Shown: positions 53,468 through 62,636, numbered from the stretch's first letter. The stretch is DNA of 64,000 nt from Cellulosimicrobium cellulans (GCF_016921195.1 NZ_JAFGYF010000005.1:62001-126000); one strand, 5' to 3'. Numbers and translations: made by a program. The notes: a model not told the origin generated them from the sequence alone.

Positions 53468-53535
53468 CGAAAGCACAGCATACGGCGCCCCCGACGGTGC
53501 TCCTGCCAGAGGTCGGGTGAGCCAGAACGACACCC

Positions 53536-54180
53536 TCAGTGCGACAGGTGACGCACGAACTCCTGGACGGCGCTCCACTCCGGAAGCAGCCCGGCCGCGT
53601 CGGCCTCGGCGAGGGTGGGCGCCGAGGAGTCCTTTGGTGAGAGCTCGTAGGTGAGCTCGCGCCCGTCGCGTCCGTTCCGCGGCCAATCGATATCGAGCGC
53701 TGGATCGAGTGGGTTGATGCCGTGCTCTCGCCCAGGGGCGTACGGCGCGGAGCACAGATAGGTGACCGTCGACCCGTCCTCGAGCGAAAGGAACGCGTGC
53801 CCGAGGCCTTCGGAGAGGAAGACCGCGCGACGGTCGACGTCGTCGAGCAGCACGGACGCGGTGCGACCGAAGGTGGGAGATCCCCGGCGGATGTCGACGA
53901 CGACGTCGAGCACGGCCCCGCGAGGGCAGGCCACGTACTTCGCCTGACCAGGTGGGACGTCGGCAAAGTGCACTCCTCGGAGCGCACCCGCCGCCGACAC
54001 CGACAGGTTCGCCTGCTTGAGCTCGAGGTCCCGGCCGGTCGTCTCGGCGAAGAGGTCTGACTTGAACCACTCGAGAAACAGGCCGCGGTCGTCCCCGTGC
54101 TGGGTAGGGGTGAAGGACCATGCTCCGGCGATCGGCAGTTCTTCCACCCGCACCAGGACTCTCCGTTCGTTCGAGGACAC
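53536..54180 (-). CDS. rfbC: dTDP-4-dehydrorhamnose 3,5-epimerase
   Basis: 214 residues, third step of dTDP-L-rhamnose synthesis. The cupin-like fold shows HGDDRGLFLEWFKSDLF, ELKQANLSVSAAGALRGVHF (the NxSxSxxGxLRGxHF block with catalytic His), KYVACPRGAVLDVVVDIRRGSPTFG and FLSEGLGHAFLSLED. The pyranose-binding Tyr lies in VTYLCSAPYAPGREHGI. The GTG start is tentative because a -10-like TATCAT lies only 3 bases upstream. It is divergent from rfbD (95 bases between starts), so the two may be co-controlled. Confidence 0.95.
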   Translation of the reverse strand: MSSNERRVLVRVEELPIAGAWSFTPTQHGDDRGLFLEWFKSDLFAETTGRDLELKQANLSVSAAGALRGVHFADVPPGQAKYVACPRGAVLDVVVDIRRGSPTFGRTASVLLDDVDRRAVFLSEGLGHAFLSLEDGSTVTYLCSAPYAPGREHGINPLDPALDIDWPRNGRDGRELTYELSPKDSSAPTLAEADAAGLLPEWSAVQEFVRHLSH

Positions 54181-54275
54181 CCGATGATAGACCCCGACGT
54201 GGGATCCGGACCTGCCAGGCCGACAGGGGCACTCGAACGCTAGGCTGTGTCGCCGTCGTCAACAGGAGGAGTCGC

Positions 54276-55136
54276 ATGCGTTGGTTGGTCACCGGGGCCG
54301 GCGGGATGCTCGGCACGGACGTCGTCGCGACGCTCGGCTCGAAGGGAGAGGTTCTCGCGCTCGGCCGCTCTGATCTCGACATCACGTCCGCCGAAGCGTG
54401 CCAGAACCTGCTCCGCGAGGGTGACGTCGTCGTGAACTGCGCTGCGTGGACCGACGTCGACGATGCCGAGACGCACGAGGGGGAGGCCTTTGCCGTCAAC
54501 GCCGTCGGCGCCGCGAACCTCGCAGTCGCAGCCGCGTCCGTCGGAGCGCGGATGGTGCACGTCTCCACCGACTACGTGTTCGACGGAGAGGCGGGGGTGC
54601 CATATGCAGCAGACGCTGCGCTCCACCCCGTCTCAGCCTACGGACGGACGAAGGCGGCGGGCGAGTGGGCGGTGCGGGCGGCGAGCCCGGCGCACCTCGT
54701 CGTGCGGACCGCCTGGCTCTACGGAGCCAACGGGTCCAGCTTTCCTCGGACGATCGCCAGACTCCTCCGTGAGCGGGGGAAGGTCTCCGTCGTGGAGGAC
54801 CAGACGGGCCAGCCGACGTGGACGGCGGACGTCGCCGAGCTCGTCGCCGCTCTCGTCGTCGCCGACGCGCCGGGCGGGGTCTACCACGCCACCTCGTCCG
54901 GTGCGTGCACCTGGTACGAGTTCGCGCGTGCGGTCGCTGTCGAGCTCGAGATCCCCGTGGAGGCAGTGAGCCCGACGACGAGCGAGGACTTCGCCCGGCC
55001 GGCACCTCGGCCGACGTATTCCGTGCTCTCGCACGACACGATCGAACGCGCGGGGGTGGCGGTGCTGGGCGACTGGCGTGATCGGTGGGCGGTCGCCGCC
55101 CCCTCCGTGGTCGGTGGGCCGGCAGCGGAGGGCTGA
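54276..55136 (+). CDS. rfbD: dTDP-4-dehydrorhamnose reductase
   Basis: 286 residues, last step of dTDP-L-rhamnose synthesis (NADPH-dependent). Rossmann start RWLVTGAGGMLGTDVV, then VVNCAAWTDVDDAE, VHVSTDYVFDGEAGVPY and the catalytic Tyr and Lys in SAYGRTKAAGEWAV. RTAWLYGANGSSFPRTI and VYHATSSGACTWYEFARAVAVE complete the family pattern. ATG with AGGAGGA 5 bases upstream. It converges on the PGRP amidase gene. Confidence 0.95.
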   Translation: MRWLVTGAGGMLGTDVVATLGSKGEVLALGRSDLDITSAEACQNLLREGDVVVNCAAWTDVDDAETHEGEAFAVNAVGAANLAVAAASVGARMVHVSTDYVFDGEAGVPYAADAALHPVSAYGRTKAAGEWAVRAASPAHLVVRTAWLYGANGSSFPRTIARLLRERGKVSVVEDQTGQPTWTADVAELVAALVVADAPGGVYHATSSGACTWYEFARAVAVELEIPVEAVSPTTSEDFARPAPRPTYSVLSHDTIERAGVAVLGDWRDRWAVAAPSVVGGPAAEG

Positions 55137-55153
55137 GAGGCCGTCGGCCGAGA

Positions 55154-56932
55154 CTACGCGTTCTGCCCTTGCCGGATCTCCGAGACCGCCTTGGGGGTCA
55201 GGATGCTGATCTCGGGCACACGACCGTCGTTCAGCGAGAGGAGCCGTGCCCAGGACGAGACCCAGTGGCGCGTCCCTCCTTGGACGAGGAACACGGAGTC
55301 GCTCGACGACGAGCGGATGAAGCGGCTCAGGGGTGGCCCTGCGGCGAGGCGCGACCACTGGGCGGCCGTGACGTCGACGGCGGCCGCGCAACTCGAGCCG
55401 AAGCTGGTGACCAGGTCACAGCTCGACGCGCGCCGCCTCGTGTTTCCGTCCACGAAGGCCACCGTCCCGTCCCGAGGGTCTCGAAGGAACCGCCCGAGCG
55501 GCTTGCCGGTCGCGAGGTAGGACAAGTAGCTGTCGGCCGCGTCGGAGACCCGACCCTGGGCGGAGAGGGAATCGAGGATTCCCGTCGTGGTGAGACGGTG
55601 CTTGGTGCCACCGACGACGAGATACACGTCAGGGCGGTATGGAGACATCACGAGGCTCCCCGTCGCTGTTCCCCAGAGCGCCGAGTACTTCGACTGCTCG
55701 GCCTTGACACGCCGTCGGATCTCGTCCTGCCGTACCCACAAGGTCTGGCCCGGACAGGAGGTCGAAGCGACGTCACGATGGCCGAAGATCGTCGGAAGCC
55801 GCTGCCCGTTGATCACGGTCGTCCCGCCCGCGTCGACGCCGTGGATCGACAGCTTCCAGCCGAGCAGCCGGACGATCGCGTCGACCGCGGCGTTGCTCAC
55901 GGTGGCGGTCTGGTAGTTCCCGAGGACCGACACGCCCGTCGTCGGGGTGTTGTAGCCAGAGACGTGGGCGCCCGTCGTCTCGAGCTCGATCCCGCCTGCA
56001 CGGCCCTCCCAGATCCGGCCGAACTTGTCGACGAGGAAGTTGTAGCCGATGTCCCCCCACCCGCGGGTCTGCGCGTGATACGCGTAGATCCCTCGGAGGA
56101 TCGCCGGGACGTCTCCCGTCCCGTAGGTGTTGGTGCCCGCCGTGTGGTGGATGACGGCGGCCTGGATGTTGCCCTGCGCGGGCGACCACGTCCGCAGCGA
56201 CTCGTCCGCGCCCCACTGGGCGCGGGAGTAGAAGGCGGGCGCCAGCGAGCTACCGGGATACCCCGACGCGACGGCGGCGTCGATCCCGGCGGACGCCGCC
56301 GTTCGGGCGCCCGACAATCCGCTCCCCGAACCTCCGCCGAAGCTCGCGGTGGCAGGCGGAGCGAGTGTGTCCGACGCGTCGGCAGCGCTCGTTCCCGGAT
56401 CGATGATCACGAGTTCGAGGTCGTGGACCTCGCCGACGGCCCCGGTGACCCGGGCTTCGACACGGGACGCGTCGCCGACCACGAACGGTGCCGTCCCGGG
56501 GACCCCGCCCTCGGAGCCCGGCTCGATCTCGAGGGCCTCCCAGCTGCTCACTCGACCGGTAGCGTCTTCGGACCGCACCTCGACAGTCAGCCCGGTCGGG
56601 TCTGCAGGGCCTTGCCAGACGACCCCGACCGTCGCAAAACCGGAGACGTCGGACGAGGCATGGAGGCCGTCGAGCGCGTCCGCCGCCCTCGCGTCGGGCG
56701 AGTCAGCCGAGAATGGCGCGACCGACGGCGACTCACCGTCGGCGGAGGCCGACTCGAGCGGCACCTCCTCCACCGACGGTTCGACCGGTTCGGGATTCGC
56801 CGTCGAGGGAACGGCTGCCGGCACCGCCGTGGAGGCCGTGGGACGGGCGATGGTCGGCCCGGCGACGAGCGTCGTGGCGAGCATGGTGAGGGACGCCGTC
56901 AGCGCGACGGCGCGCCGGGTTCGGGTCAGCAT
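55154..56932 (-). CDS. Secreted PGRP-type N-acetylmuramoyl-L-alanine amidase with VYLVxGG repeats
   Basis: 592 residues. Signal peptide (about 1-29) and a Pro/Ala/Glu-rich segment, then a beta domain of about 120 residues. The PGRP/amidase-2 catalytic domain follows (about 225-400): SRAQWGADESLRTW, the zinc His in AVIHHTAGTNTY, DIGYNFLVDKFGRIWEGRAGG, and GHRDVASTSCPG with the second His and the Cys ligand. The C-terminal 170 residues hold at least three repeats (VYLVVGGTKHRLTTTG, GTVAFVDGNTRRRASSC, SVFLVQGGTRHWVSSW), as in the 44050 protein. It should cut the stem peptide from MurNAc. The position between rfbD and rfbA suggests remodelling of wall that carries the rhamnose polymer. Confidence 0.9.
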   Translation of the reverse strand: MLTRTRRAVALTASLTMLATTLVAGPTIARPTASTAVPAAVPSTANPEPVEPSVEEVPLESASADGESPSVAPFSADSPDARAADALDGLHASSDVSGFATVGVVWQGPADPTGLTVEVRSEDATGRVSSWEALEIEPGSEGGVPGTAPFVVGDASRVEARVTGAVGEVHDLELVIIDPGTSAADASDTLAPPATASFGGGSGSGLSGARTAASAGIDAAVASGYPGSSLAPAFYSRAQWGADESLRTWSPAQGNIQAAVIHHTAGTNTYGTGDVPAILRGIYAYHAQTRGWGDIGYNFLVDKFGRIWEGRAGGIELETTGAHVSGYNTPTTGVSVLGNYQTATVSNAAVDAIVRLLGWKLSIHGVDAGGTTVINGQRLPTIFGHRDVASTSCPGQTLWVRQDEIRRRVKAEQSKYSALWGTATGSLVMSPYRPDVYLVVGGTKHRLTTTGILDSLSAQGRVSDAADSYLSYLATGKPLGRFLRDPRDGTVAFVDGNTRRRASSCDLVTSFGSSCAAAVDVTAAQWSRLAAGPPLSRFIRSSSSDSVFLVQGGTRHWVSSWARLLSLNDGRVPEISILTPKAVSEIRQGQNA

Positions 56933-57019
56933 CGTCCGGGCACCTCCTAGGAGACTCGGGCACCTGTCGGCGCCGTCGTCACGCTAACCCGTTGCCTCTC
57001 CCGTCGCGCGGGGGACGTC

Positions 57020-57883
57020 TCAGGAGTCGAGCAGCCCCAGAAGATACGTGCCGTAGCCGGACTTCACCAGCTTCTCGGCCCGAGCGCGCAGCTCGTCGTC
57101 CGTGAGGAAGCCCTGGCGCCACGCGACCTCTTCCGGCGAGCCGATCTTCAGCCCCTGCCGGTTCTCGATGGTCCGCACGAAGTCCGAGGCTTCGAGCAGC
57201 GAGTCGAAGGTCCCGGTGTCCAGCCACGCGGTGCCACGAGGAAGGACCTCGACCTGGAGCCTGCCTTGCCGCAGGTACTCGCGGTTCACGTCCGTGATCT
57301 CGTACTCGCCTCGCGCGGAGGGCTTCAGGTCGCGGGCGATCGCGACGACGTCGTTGTCGTAGAAGTACAGGCCCGGCACCGCGTAGTTGGACTTCGGTTC
57401 CTGGGGCTTCTCCTCGAGGGAGAGCGCGGTCCCGTTCTGGTCGAACTCGACCACGCCGTACGCGGTGGGGTCAGAGACCCGGTACGCGAACACGGCGCCT
57501 CCGTCGATCCCGTCGAAGCGGGTGAGCTGGGTCCCGAGGCCGGGGCCGTAGAAGATGTTGTCCCCGAGCACGAGCGCCGCGGAGTCGTCTCCGATGAACT
57601 CCGCGCCGAGCACGAAGGCCTGCGCGAGCCCGTTCGGTTCTGCCTGAACGGTGTACGTGATCGAGACGCCGAACTGTGAGCCGTCGCCGAGGAGCCGGCG
57701 GAACTGCTCGGCGTCGTGCGGCGTCGTGATGACGAGGATGTCCTGGATCCCCGCGAGGATGAGGGTCGAGAGCGGGTAGTAGATCATCGGCTTGTCGTAC
57801 ACGGGCACGAGCTGCTTGCTCACGCCGAGGGTGATCGGGTGCAGTCGGGTGCCGGAGCCGCCGGCGAGGATGATTCCGCGCAT
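57020..57883 (-). CDS. rfbA: Glucose-1-phosphate thymidylyltransferase
   Basis: 287 residues, first step of dTDP-L-rhamnose synthesis (Glc-1-P + dTTP). The nucleotidyl-transferase signature [37 protein letters not shown] opens the protein. [44 protein letters not shown] and [21 protein letters not shown] are the usual allosteric and active-site blocks. The ATG is internal to a longer open frame, but homologues begin exactly here. Its -10 (TAGCGT, complement of 57934-57939) overlaps the -10 of the divergent EW-repeat gene. Confidence 0.97.
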   Translation of the reverse strand: MRGIILAGGSGTRLHPITLGVSKQLVPVYDKPMIYYPLSTLILAGIQDILVITTPHDAEQFRRLLGDGSQFGVSITYTVQAEPNGLAQAFVLGAEFIGDDSAALVLGDNIFYGPGLGTQLTRFDGIDGGAVFAYRVSDPTAYGVVEFDQNGTALSLEEKPQEPKSNYAVPGLYFYDNDVVAIARDLKPSARGEYEITDVNREYLRQGRLQVEVLPRGTAWLDTGTFDSLLEASDFVRTIENRQGLKIGSPEEVAWRQGFLTDDELRARAEKLVKSGYGTYLLGLLDS

Positions 57884-57932
57884 GGTGGCGATCTTCTCAT
57901 GCCAGGTCCGCCTGTCCGAGGCAGCGCCCGCA

Positions 57933-57939
57933 TACGCTA
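57933..57939. promoter_or_regulatory. Overlapping divergent -10 boxes
   Basis: The 7 bases TACGCTA read as TACGCT on the plus strand and TAGCGT on the minus strand. Thus rfbA and the EW-repeat gene at 57981 could compete for one RNA polymerase site. Confidence 0.45.
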
Positions 57940-57980
57940 CGATCCGCGTGTTCGCACGGCAGGTTTCCGGACGGAGAGCG

Positions 57981-58838
57981 ATGAAGCGGCTCGTGAAGAT
58001 CGTCGCGACGGCGTTGACGGCTGCCGCGCTGGGGCTCTCACTCGCGCCTCCCGCCAGTGCCGAGCCGAACACCTTCCTCGTCAAGTCCCGCTTCGACCCC
58101 ACGATCTATGAGATCTCGGTAGACGAGTCGGGGGCAGCCCTGGGCGGTCGGACTGCGCTGACCTACGCGGAATGGGTCGCCCGCGGGCGGCAGACCGCTC
58201 ACGTCCTCGAACCCGAGTACGCGGGTCTCCCGTGGTCGTCCACGATCTATGCGGTCACCAACTGGCCGGGCGAGACCTGGGCGGATGTCCGCCCCCTGAC
58301 GTACGCGGAGTGGGTCGGGGCAGGACGTCCGCCCGCCGACCGGTCCTTCCCGTTCTGTGAGCGGACGTGGTGCTCAGTCACGCGCTACCCGACATCGTCC
58401 GAGCTCTTCGTGGACATCGAGGGGTCGGGCGGGGTGCACAAGCTCACCTACTCCGAGTGGACGAGGATCGGCGCCCCCGAGGTGTCCCTCGTCCAGACCG
58501 TGGGCTACTACCGGCTCGCGTGGAACGACCGCGTCTTCGCGGCGACGCCGATCTCCATCGGGCCGCGTTCCGCTTACGACTCGGACGTGTACGCCACAGG
58601 ACGCTCGTTGACGCCCCAGGAGTGGCGAGCGTCCGGATCGCCGACCCCCAAGGTGGTCCCGTCCGCCGTGAGGGAGCGTTTCGTCGTCTTCGCGGGGAGC
58701 CGTGACGTCTATTACGACGGGCCAGCCGGCTTCTTCCCGATCACGTATCAGCAGTGGAAGGCGGCCGGTTCACCACCTCCGTCGCCGAAGCCCTTCGGCC
58801 CGCCGGTCGGCGGGATCGTCGTGGCGTCGTCCCGGTGA
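57981..58838 (+). CDS. Secreted EW-repeat protein
   Basis: 285 residues. Signal peptide ([20 protein letters not shown], cut after PPASA), then repeats with [64 protein letters not shown] and [16 protein letters not shown]. The strand part of each unit includes [11 protein letters not shown] or [13 protein letters not shown] Cys pair (FCERTWC) in the second unit is shared with the next protein. The ATG with GGAGAG is used; a GTG 11 codons earlier (57948) is an alternative if the message is leaderless. The stop overlaps the next gene's GTG. No catalytic domain is visible. Confidence 0.73.
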   Translation: MKRLVKIVATALTAAALGLSLAPPASAEPNTFLVKSRFDPTIYEISVDESGAALGGRTALTYAEWVARGRQTAHVLEPEYAGLPWSSTIYAVTNWPGETWADVRPLTYAEWVGAGRPPADRSFPFCERTWCSVTRYPTSSELFVDIEGSGGVHKLTYSEWTRIGAPEVSLVQTVGYYRLAWNDRVFAATPISIGPRSAYDSDVYATGRSLTPQEWRASGSPTPKVVPSAVRERFVVFAGSRDVYYDGPAGFFPITYQQWKAAGSPPPSPKPFGPPVGGIVVASSR

Positions 58839-59848
58839 GCGGGGGACTCAGCGCGTCGACCCGTCCCGCGGTAGCGGTCGACGTGGTCGGCGACGAGGGA
58901 GGTGGCCTGTCGATCTCCGCCCGGAGCGGATTCCGGGTCCGGGCCGTCGCACTGTTGGTGGCGGCGTTCGCGTTCGCCGCGGCAGCGTCCCCGTGGGGAG
59001 CGGCACCCGCGGTCTCGACCGAGGCGTCGTTCGTGGTCAAGTCCCGCTTCAGTCCGAGCCTCTATCTCGTCGCTGGTTCTCCGGAGACGTGGGGGAGCAC
59101 CCGCAACCCGCGCCAGTATCTCGATCTGGGTTCCTGGCGGGCTCTCGGCTCTCCGGCGCCCGCCGTCTGGGAACCTCGCTACTCGTCGCCGCCGTGGAGC
59201 GACACCATCTATGCGCTGACCTACTGGCCGGACTCCGACGACAGGCACGATGCCCACGCAGACCCGCACGTCCTGACGTTCGACGAATGGCGGTCGGTCG
59301 GGAGCCCCAGGCCCGTCAAGGACTTTCGAGCATGTACCGACGCGAAAGCGATGTGCCGCGTGTTCTCTCGTCCGTCGTCGCTGACCGAGATCTTCGTCGC
59401 GGAGACGGCCGTGCACGCCCCTACCCACAAACTGGCCTACTCCGAGTGGGTCTCGATGGGACGTCCTCTCCCGGACCCGACGGATCGCCAGCTCGGCGTC
59501 TACCGGTACTCGTGGAGTCCCATCCTCTTCTGGGACGTCCCGGAGAACATCGGGCCCGTGCACCACTCCACGACCAACGGTCACTCTGACGCGTGCGGGT
59601 CGCGGCTCGGCTACGCAGAGTGGGTGCGAGAGGGCTCGCCGACACCTCAGACGATCTCGTCGAGCAGAGCGAGCAGGTTCATTCAGGGCCCCCCGCGAGG
59701 CTTCGGCTATGACGACGAGATCTGGTACGACGGCCCCGCGGGCTTCTTCCGGCTGACCTACGCCGAGTGGTCCGGTGCCGGATCACCGAGGCCGACATCC
59801 GTGAGCTTCACGCCGTTCCTTCCCTCGTCCTGGACCTGCACCAAGTAA
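58835..59848 (+). CDS. Secreted EW-repeat protein
   Basis: 337 residues. The hydrophobic signal segment lies at about 38-58 (VRAVALLVAAFAFAAAASPW), preceded by an unusually long N-terminal region, so the true start may be downstream. The mature protein shares its opening (SFVVKSRFSPSLYLV) with the preceding one ([15 protein letters not shown]). Units include LDLGSWRALGSPAP, HVLTFDEWRSVGSPRP, HKLAYSEWVSMGRPLP, SRLGYAEWVREGSPTP and FRLTYAEWSGAGSPRP. The GTG start overlaps the preceding stop (GTGA), so both proteins are made from one message. The units are longer and more diverged than in the 51683/52644 pair. Confidence 0.7.
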   Translation: MSGGLSASTRPAVAVDVVGDEGGGLSISARSGFRVRAVALLVAAFAFAAAASPWGAAPAVSTEASFVVKSRFSPSLYLVAGSPETWGSTRNPRQYLDLGSWRALGSPAPAVWEPRYSSPPWSDTIYALTYWPDSDDRHDAHADPHVLTFDEWRSVGSPRPVKDFRACTDAKAMCRVFSRPSSLTEIFVAETAVHAPTHKLAYSEWVSMGRPLPDPTDRQLGVYRYSWSPILFWDVPENIGPVHHSTTNGHSDACGSRLGYAEWVREGSPTPQTISSSRASRFIQGPPRGFGYDDEIWYDGPAGFFRLTYAEWSGAGSPRPTSVSFTPFLPSSWTCTK

Positions 59849-59873
59849 GAAGCATCGAGCCAGGCCGGCGATG

Positions 59874-60500
59874 TCAGCGGACACGGCCGACCGCCACAAA
59901 CTCGTTGTAGACGAAGAGCTCTCCTGCGCTCCGCGGGAACGGGAACGACGACCAGCCCTCGACCTCGAGACCGAGCGAACGGAAGATGCTCACGAGACGC
60001 GGACCGTCCACGAAGTCCGTGTGGCTCGAGTCGCTCCTGAACCCCCGCTCCTGTGGGCAGACCGCCATGACGACCGCTCCCGGCAGGAGCGTCTCGACGT
60101 AGGGGCGAAGGAAGCTCTCCTGGCTCCGCGGCTCCAGGTGCTCGAGCACGTGGGCCACCAGTAGCCCGTCCCGGGGACGGTCGCTGTCAGGAAGCTGGAA
60201 GAACTCGTCGGGCAGATACGCGCGGTGCCCCATGGCGCGGCAGAACGCCACGGACGTGGGGTTGTGGTCGACACCGACGCTTCCTGTGACGAGCGTGGAC
60301 AGGTTGCGACCGATCCCGCAGCCGAGGTCGATCGTCGACCGGCCACCCAGGTGTCGCCGCAGGTTCCATCGGTACGGAGCCTGGACGTGCAGCAAGCGCT
60401 TCCATGTGCTCCCCTGGAGCGCGCGGAGGCGGTCGGTGTAGTCCTCGGATGTCGTGTCGAGGTGCTGGGGTGCGCCGTCGAAGGCAGACTCTTCAGACAC
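59874..60500 (-). CDS. Class I SAM-dependent methyltransferase
   Basis: 208 residues. SAM-binding motif I STIDLGCGIGRNLSTL (about 55-70), acidic end of strand 2 GSVGVDHNPTSV, and motif post-I LLVAHVLEHLEPRS are clear, as in methyltransferase-11/-23 proteins. It may methylate a sugar, lipid-linked glycan or small molecule; the substrate is unknown. GTG is used because GGAGGGAAC precedes it directly; a longer open frame upstream has low-complexity His/Glu-rich sequence and is unlikely to be translated. It is divergent from the carboxypeptidase gene. Confidence 0.85.
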   Translation of the reverse strand: MSEESAFDGAPQHLDTTSEDYTDRLRALQGSTWKRLLHVQAPYRWNLRRHLGGRSTIDLGCGIGRNLSTLVTGSVGVDHNPTSVAFCRAMGHRAYLPDEFFQLPDSDRPRDGLLVAHVLEHLEPRSQESFLRPYVETLLPGAVVMAVCPQERGFRSDSSHTDFVDGPRLVSIFRSLGLEVEGWSSFPFPRSAGELFVYNEFVAVGRVR

Positions 60501-60572
60501 GTTCCCTCCAAGCTGCGCCGGTTCCGTCGAGAGTACACGGGGGGGGTTTCGGGACGCGGGAGGGGGTGCGAC

Positions 60573-61811
60573 GTGCAGGCCAAGACTCTCGCCAGCCGTG
60601 TGTTCGTCCTCGTGAGCGTGCTCGTCGGTGTGCTGCTCGTCGTCGGGGCGGTGGCTCACGCCGACGTGCGCCTCGACCGTCTCCCCCGTCAGGCGGACCG
60701 GTCAGGGGTTCTCGACGCGGGTGGAGGCGGGACTGTCGATCGCGATGGCGTGCTCGCGACGGCGACAGTGCAATACATGAAGAAGCCGCACGATCCCGCG
60801 ATCTATGAGGTCGACGGTGCTGCACGTCGTCAGCTCACCTACGCGCAGTGGGTCGCCGCAGGATCGCCGGTTCCCGAACCGACACGGACCGAGGTGGTCC
60901 GGTATCCGTGGTCACCGACCCTCTACGCGGTGACGTACTGGTCGTCAGCGGACTGGGACTGGGACAGGTTGACCTGGGAGGCATGGTCGGCAACGGGTTT
61001 CGTCGCACCGCGAGCGGCGGGATGGATCGACGGGAGCTCGATCTATCGGTGGGCTTCCGCGCCGGAGCTCTTCCTGCGGGGGCCCGACGGGAGCCTGCAC
61101 AAGCTTGCCGAGCAGGAGTGGGCGGCGACCGGGTATCGCGCTCCCTCGGTCCGCGCCAACCAGGGGTTCGTCAAGCTCACGTGGCACGACTCGATCGCAC
61201 GCATGTCCGATCTGCGCTACGGACAGGGGCGGCCGATCAGCCTTGCCGAGTGGCTCGCTGAAGGCTCGCCGACGCCTCGTGTCGCCGCGCGCTTCCCCGG
61301 GGACATCTTCGAGAAGGACTTCTCCGGCCCGGCGATCTTGTACTCAGGACCGACGGTGCAGAAGTACCTCACGCACGCCGAGTGGCAGTCGGCTGGCGCG
61401 CCGGCCCCCTACACAGGACGCAACGGACGGCTCGACACGTCGACGCTGTGTCCGGTGTCGTGGAATCGCTCGGTCCTCCTGCGGTGCGACGCCCAGCGCG
61501 CCCTCGAACGACTCAACAGCGCGTACTGGGGCCGCTTCGGGAGGTCGATGTCGATCGGCTACGGCTACCGGACCTACGCGACGCAGGTGTACCTCCGCAT
61601 GACGCTCGGCTCGGTCGCCGCCGTCCCGGGGACGTCGAACCACGGGTGGGGCCTCGCCCTCGACACCGCGGAAGGGTCGCAGCACGGCTTCGGATCGCCT
61701 TCGTACGAGTGGCTCAAGTTGAACGCGCCCGCGTTCGGGTGGCAGGCGCCGCGGTGGGCGTGGCAGGACGGTTCCAACCCGGAGTACTGGCACTTCGAAT
61801 ACACCGGCTGA
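60573..61811 (+). CDS. Secreted EW-repeat protein with C-terminal VanY-type D,D-carboxypeptidase
   Basis: 412 residues. An N-terminal hydrophobic segment (about 6-26, ASRVFVLVSVLVGVLLVVGAV) is a signal peptide or anchor. Five EW repeats follow (about 70-285): RQLTYAQWVAAGSPVP, DRLTWEAWSATGFVAP, HKLAEQEWAATGYRAP, ISLAEWLAEGSPTP and LTHAEWQSAGAPAP. The last 120 residues are a VanY/DdcB domain with GYRTYATQ, the zinc motif SNHGWGLALD and EYWHFEY, all needed residues in place. It should trim D-Ala-D-Ala stem peptides. This fusion is the best evidence that EW repeats act at the cell wall. GTG start with GGAGGGGG 7 bases upstream. Confidence 0.85.
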   Translation: MQAKTLASRVFVLVSVLVGVLLVVGAVAHADVRLDRLPRQADRSGVLDAGGGGTVDRDGVLATATVQYMKKPHDPAIYEVDGAARRQLTYAQWVAAGSPVPEPTRTEVVRYPWSPTLYAVTYWSSADWDWDRLTWEAWSATGFVAPRAAGWIDGSSIYRWASAPELFLRGPDGSLHKLAEQEWAATGYRAPSVRANQGFVKLTWHDSIARMSDLRYGQGRPISLAEWLAEGSPTPRVAARFPGDIFEKDFSGPAILYSGPTVQKYLTHAEWQSAGAPAPYTGRNGRLDTSTLCPVSWNRSVLLRCDAQRALERLNSAYWGRFGRSMSIGYGYRTYATQVYLRMTLGSVAAVPGTSNHGWGLALDTAEGSQHGFGSPSYEWLKLNAPAFGWQAPRWAWQDGSNPEYWHFEYTG

Positions 61812-61846
61812 CGGCGCTCCGTCACCGTGGCCGCCGGGCGCCGACC

Positions 61847-62623
61847 TCAGGAGGCCCGTTCGCTCTGCAGGAGCCGTGCGTGGCGGTCCGGGTCGGCATC
61901 AAGCCCGGCCGCGACGTCGGGCGCGAGGACGATGGCGGAGCCGTCCGCGCTCCAGAGCGCGACCAGCCCAGCGAGGACTTCCGAGATGCCGCGGCGCCCG
62001 TCAACCGTCTCGCGCGAACCCCGAGGGGTGATGAGGGCGGAGAACACTGCCGCGTGGGTCGTCGTGGAAGTGCCGTCGTCGAGCGCTGCCGCGTCAGGGT
62101 TGATGCCGGGCGCCAACCCGATTTGATCCCCGTACGTCATGACGGCCGACGCGGCATCGACCGCACCGGCAGGCAGGTCGCCGTCGAACCGGCGGGCGAG
62201 CGCCGGCAGCGTGACGGCGACGAGCTCGGCACGCATCCCGGTCCAGCGCTCGGGGCGCGTCGTCACGACGACGTCCGGTCGCGTGGCGCCGCCACCCGTC
62301 GTAGCGTCGTCCTCGGCGGCCACGAGCACGACCGTCGCTCCGACGCGCCATACAGCGAACGCCCAGACGACCGTGCGCCAATGCACGGGAAGGTCGAGGA
62401 CGACTCGTGTACCGGGGCCGGCGTCGAATTCTTCGACGAGAAGGTTGGTCGTCTTGTTGACCCAGTTCTCGAGCACGGCGCCGGAGAGCTCGACGCGCTC
62501 ACCGTCGTCGCCGTACCACGTCAGACGCGGCCGGCCCGGGTCCCGGGTCAGGAGATGCAGCAGGTCAGCGACGTGCGCGGGGCGGTCGCTGCGAGGTCCG
62601 AGGGGATGGGGAGCGGTCACCAT
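61847..62623 (-). CDS. TIGR03089 family protein
   Basis: 258 residues, an actinobacteria-specific protein related to the N-terminal half of AMP-forming ligases but without the full catalytic motifs. Typical blocks: LLHLLTRDPGRPRLTWYGDDGERVELSGAVLENWVNKTTNLL at the start and LDLPVHWRTVVWAFAVWRVGATVVLV in the middle. Function unknown. The ATG has TAGGGT 7 bases upstream and appears leaderless. It is divergent from whiB2; in mycobacteria a homologue also lies in the rmlD/whiB2 region, as I recall. Confidence 0.85.
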   Translation of the reverse strand: MVTAPHPLGPRSDRPAHVADLLHLLTRDPGRPRLTWYGDDGERVELSGAVLENWVNKTTNLLVEEFDAGPGTRVVLDLPVHWRTVVWAFAVWRVGATVVLVAAEDDATTGGGATRPDVVVTTRPERWTGMRAELVAVTLPALARRFDGDLPAGAVDAASAVMTYGDQIGLAPGINPDAAALDDGTSTTTHAAVFSALITPRGSRETVDGRRGISEVLAGLVALWSADGSAIVLAPDVAAGLDADPDRHARLLQSERAS

Positions 62624-62630
62624 GGACTCC

Positions 62631-62636
62631 ACCCTA
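62631..62636 (-). promoter_or_regulatory. -10 box of leaderless TIGR03089 promoter
   Basis: TAGGGT on the minus strand, 7 bases before the ATG. Confidence 0.5.

Noticed and set aside
53462-54568. Minus-strand open frame covering rfbC and the rfbD start in another frame
   Set aside because: Shadow frame of rfbC and antisense of rfbD; both real genes have full family motifs.
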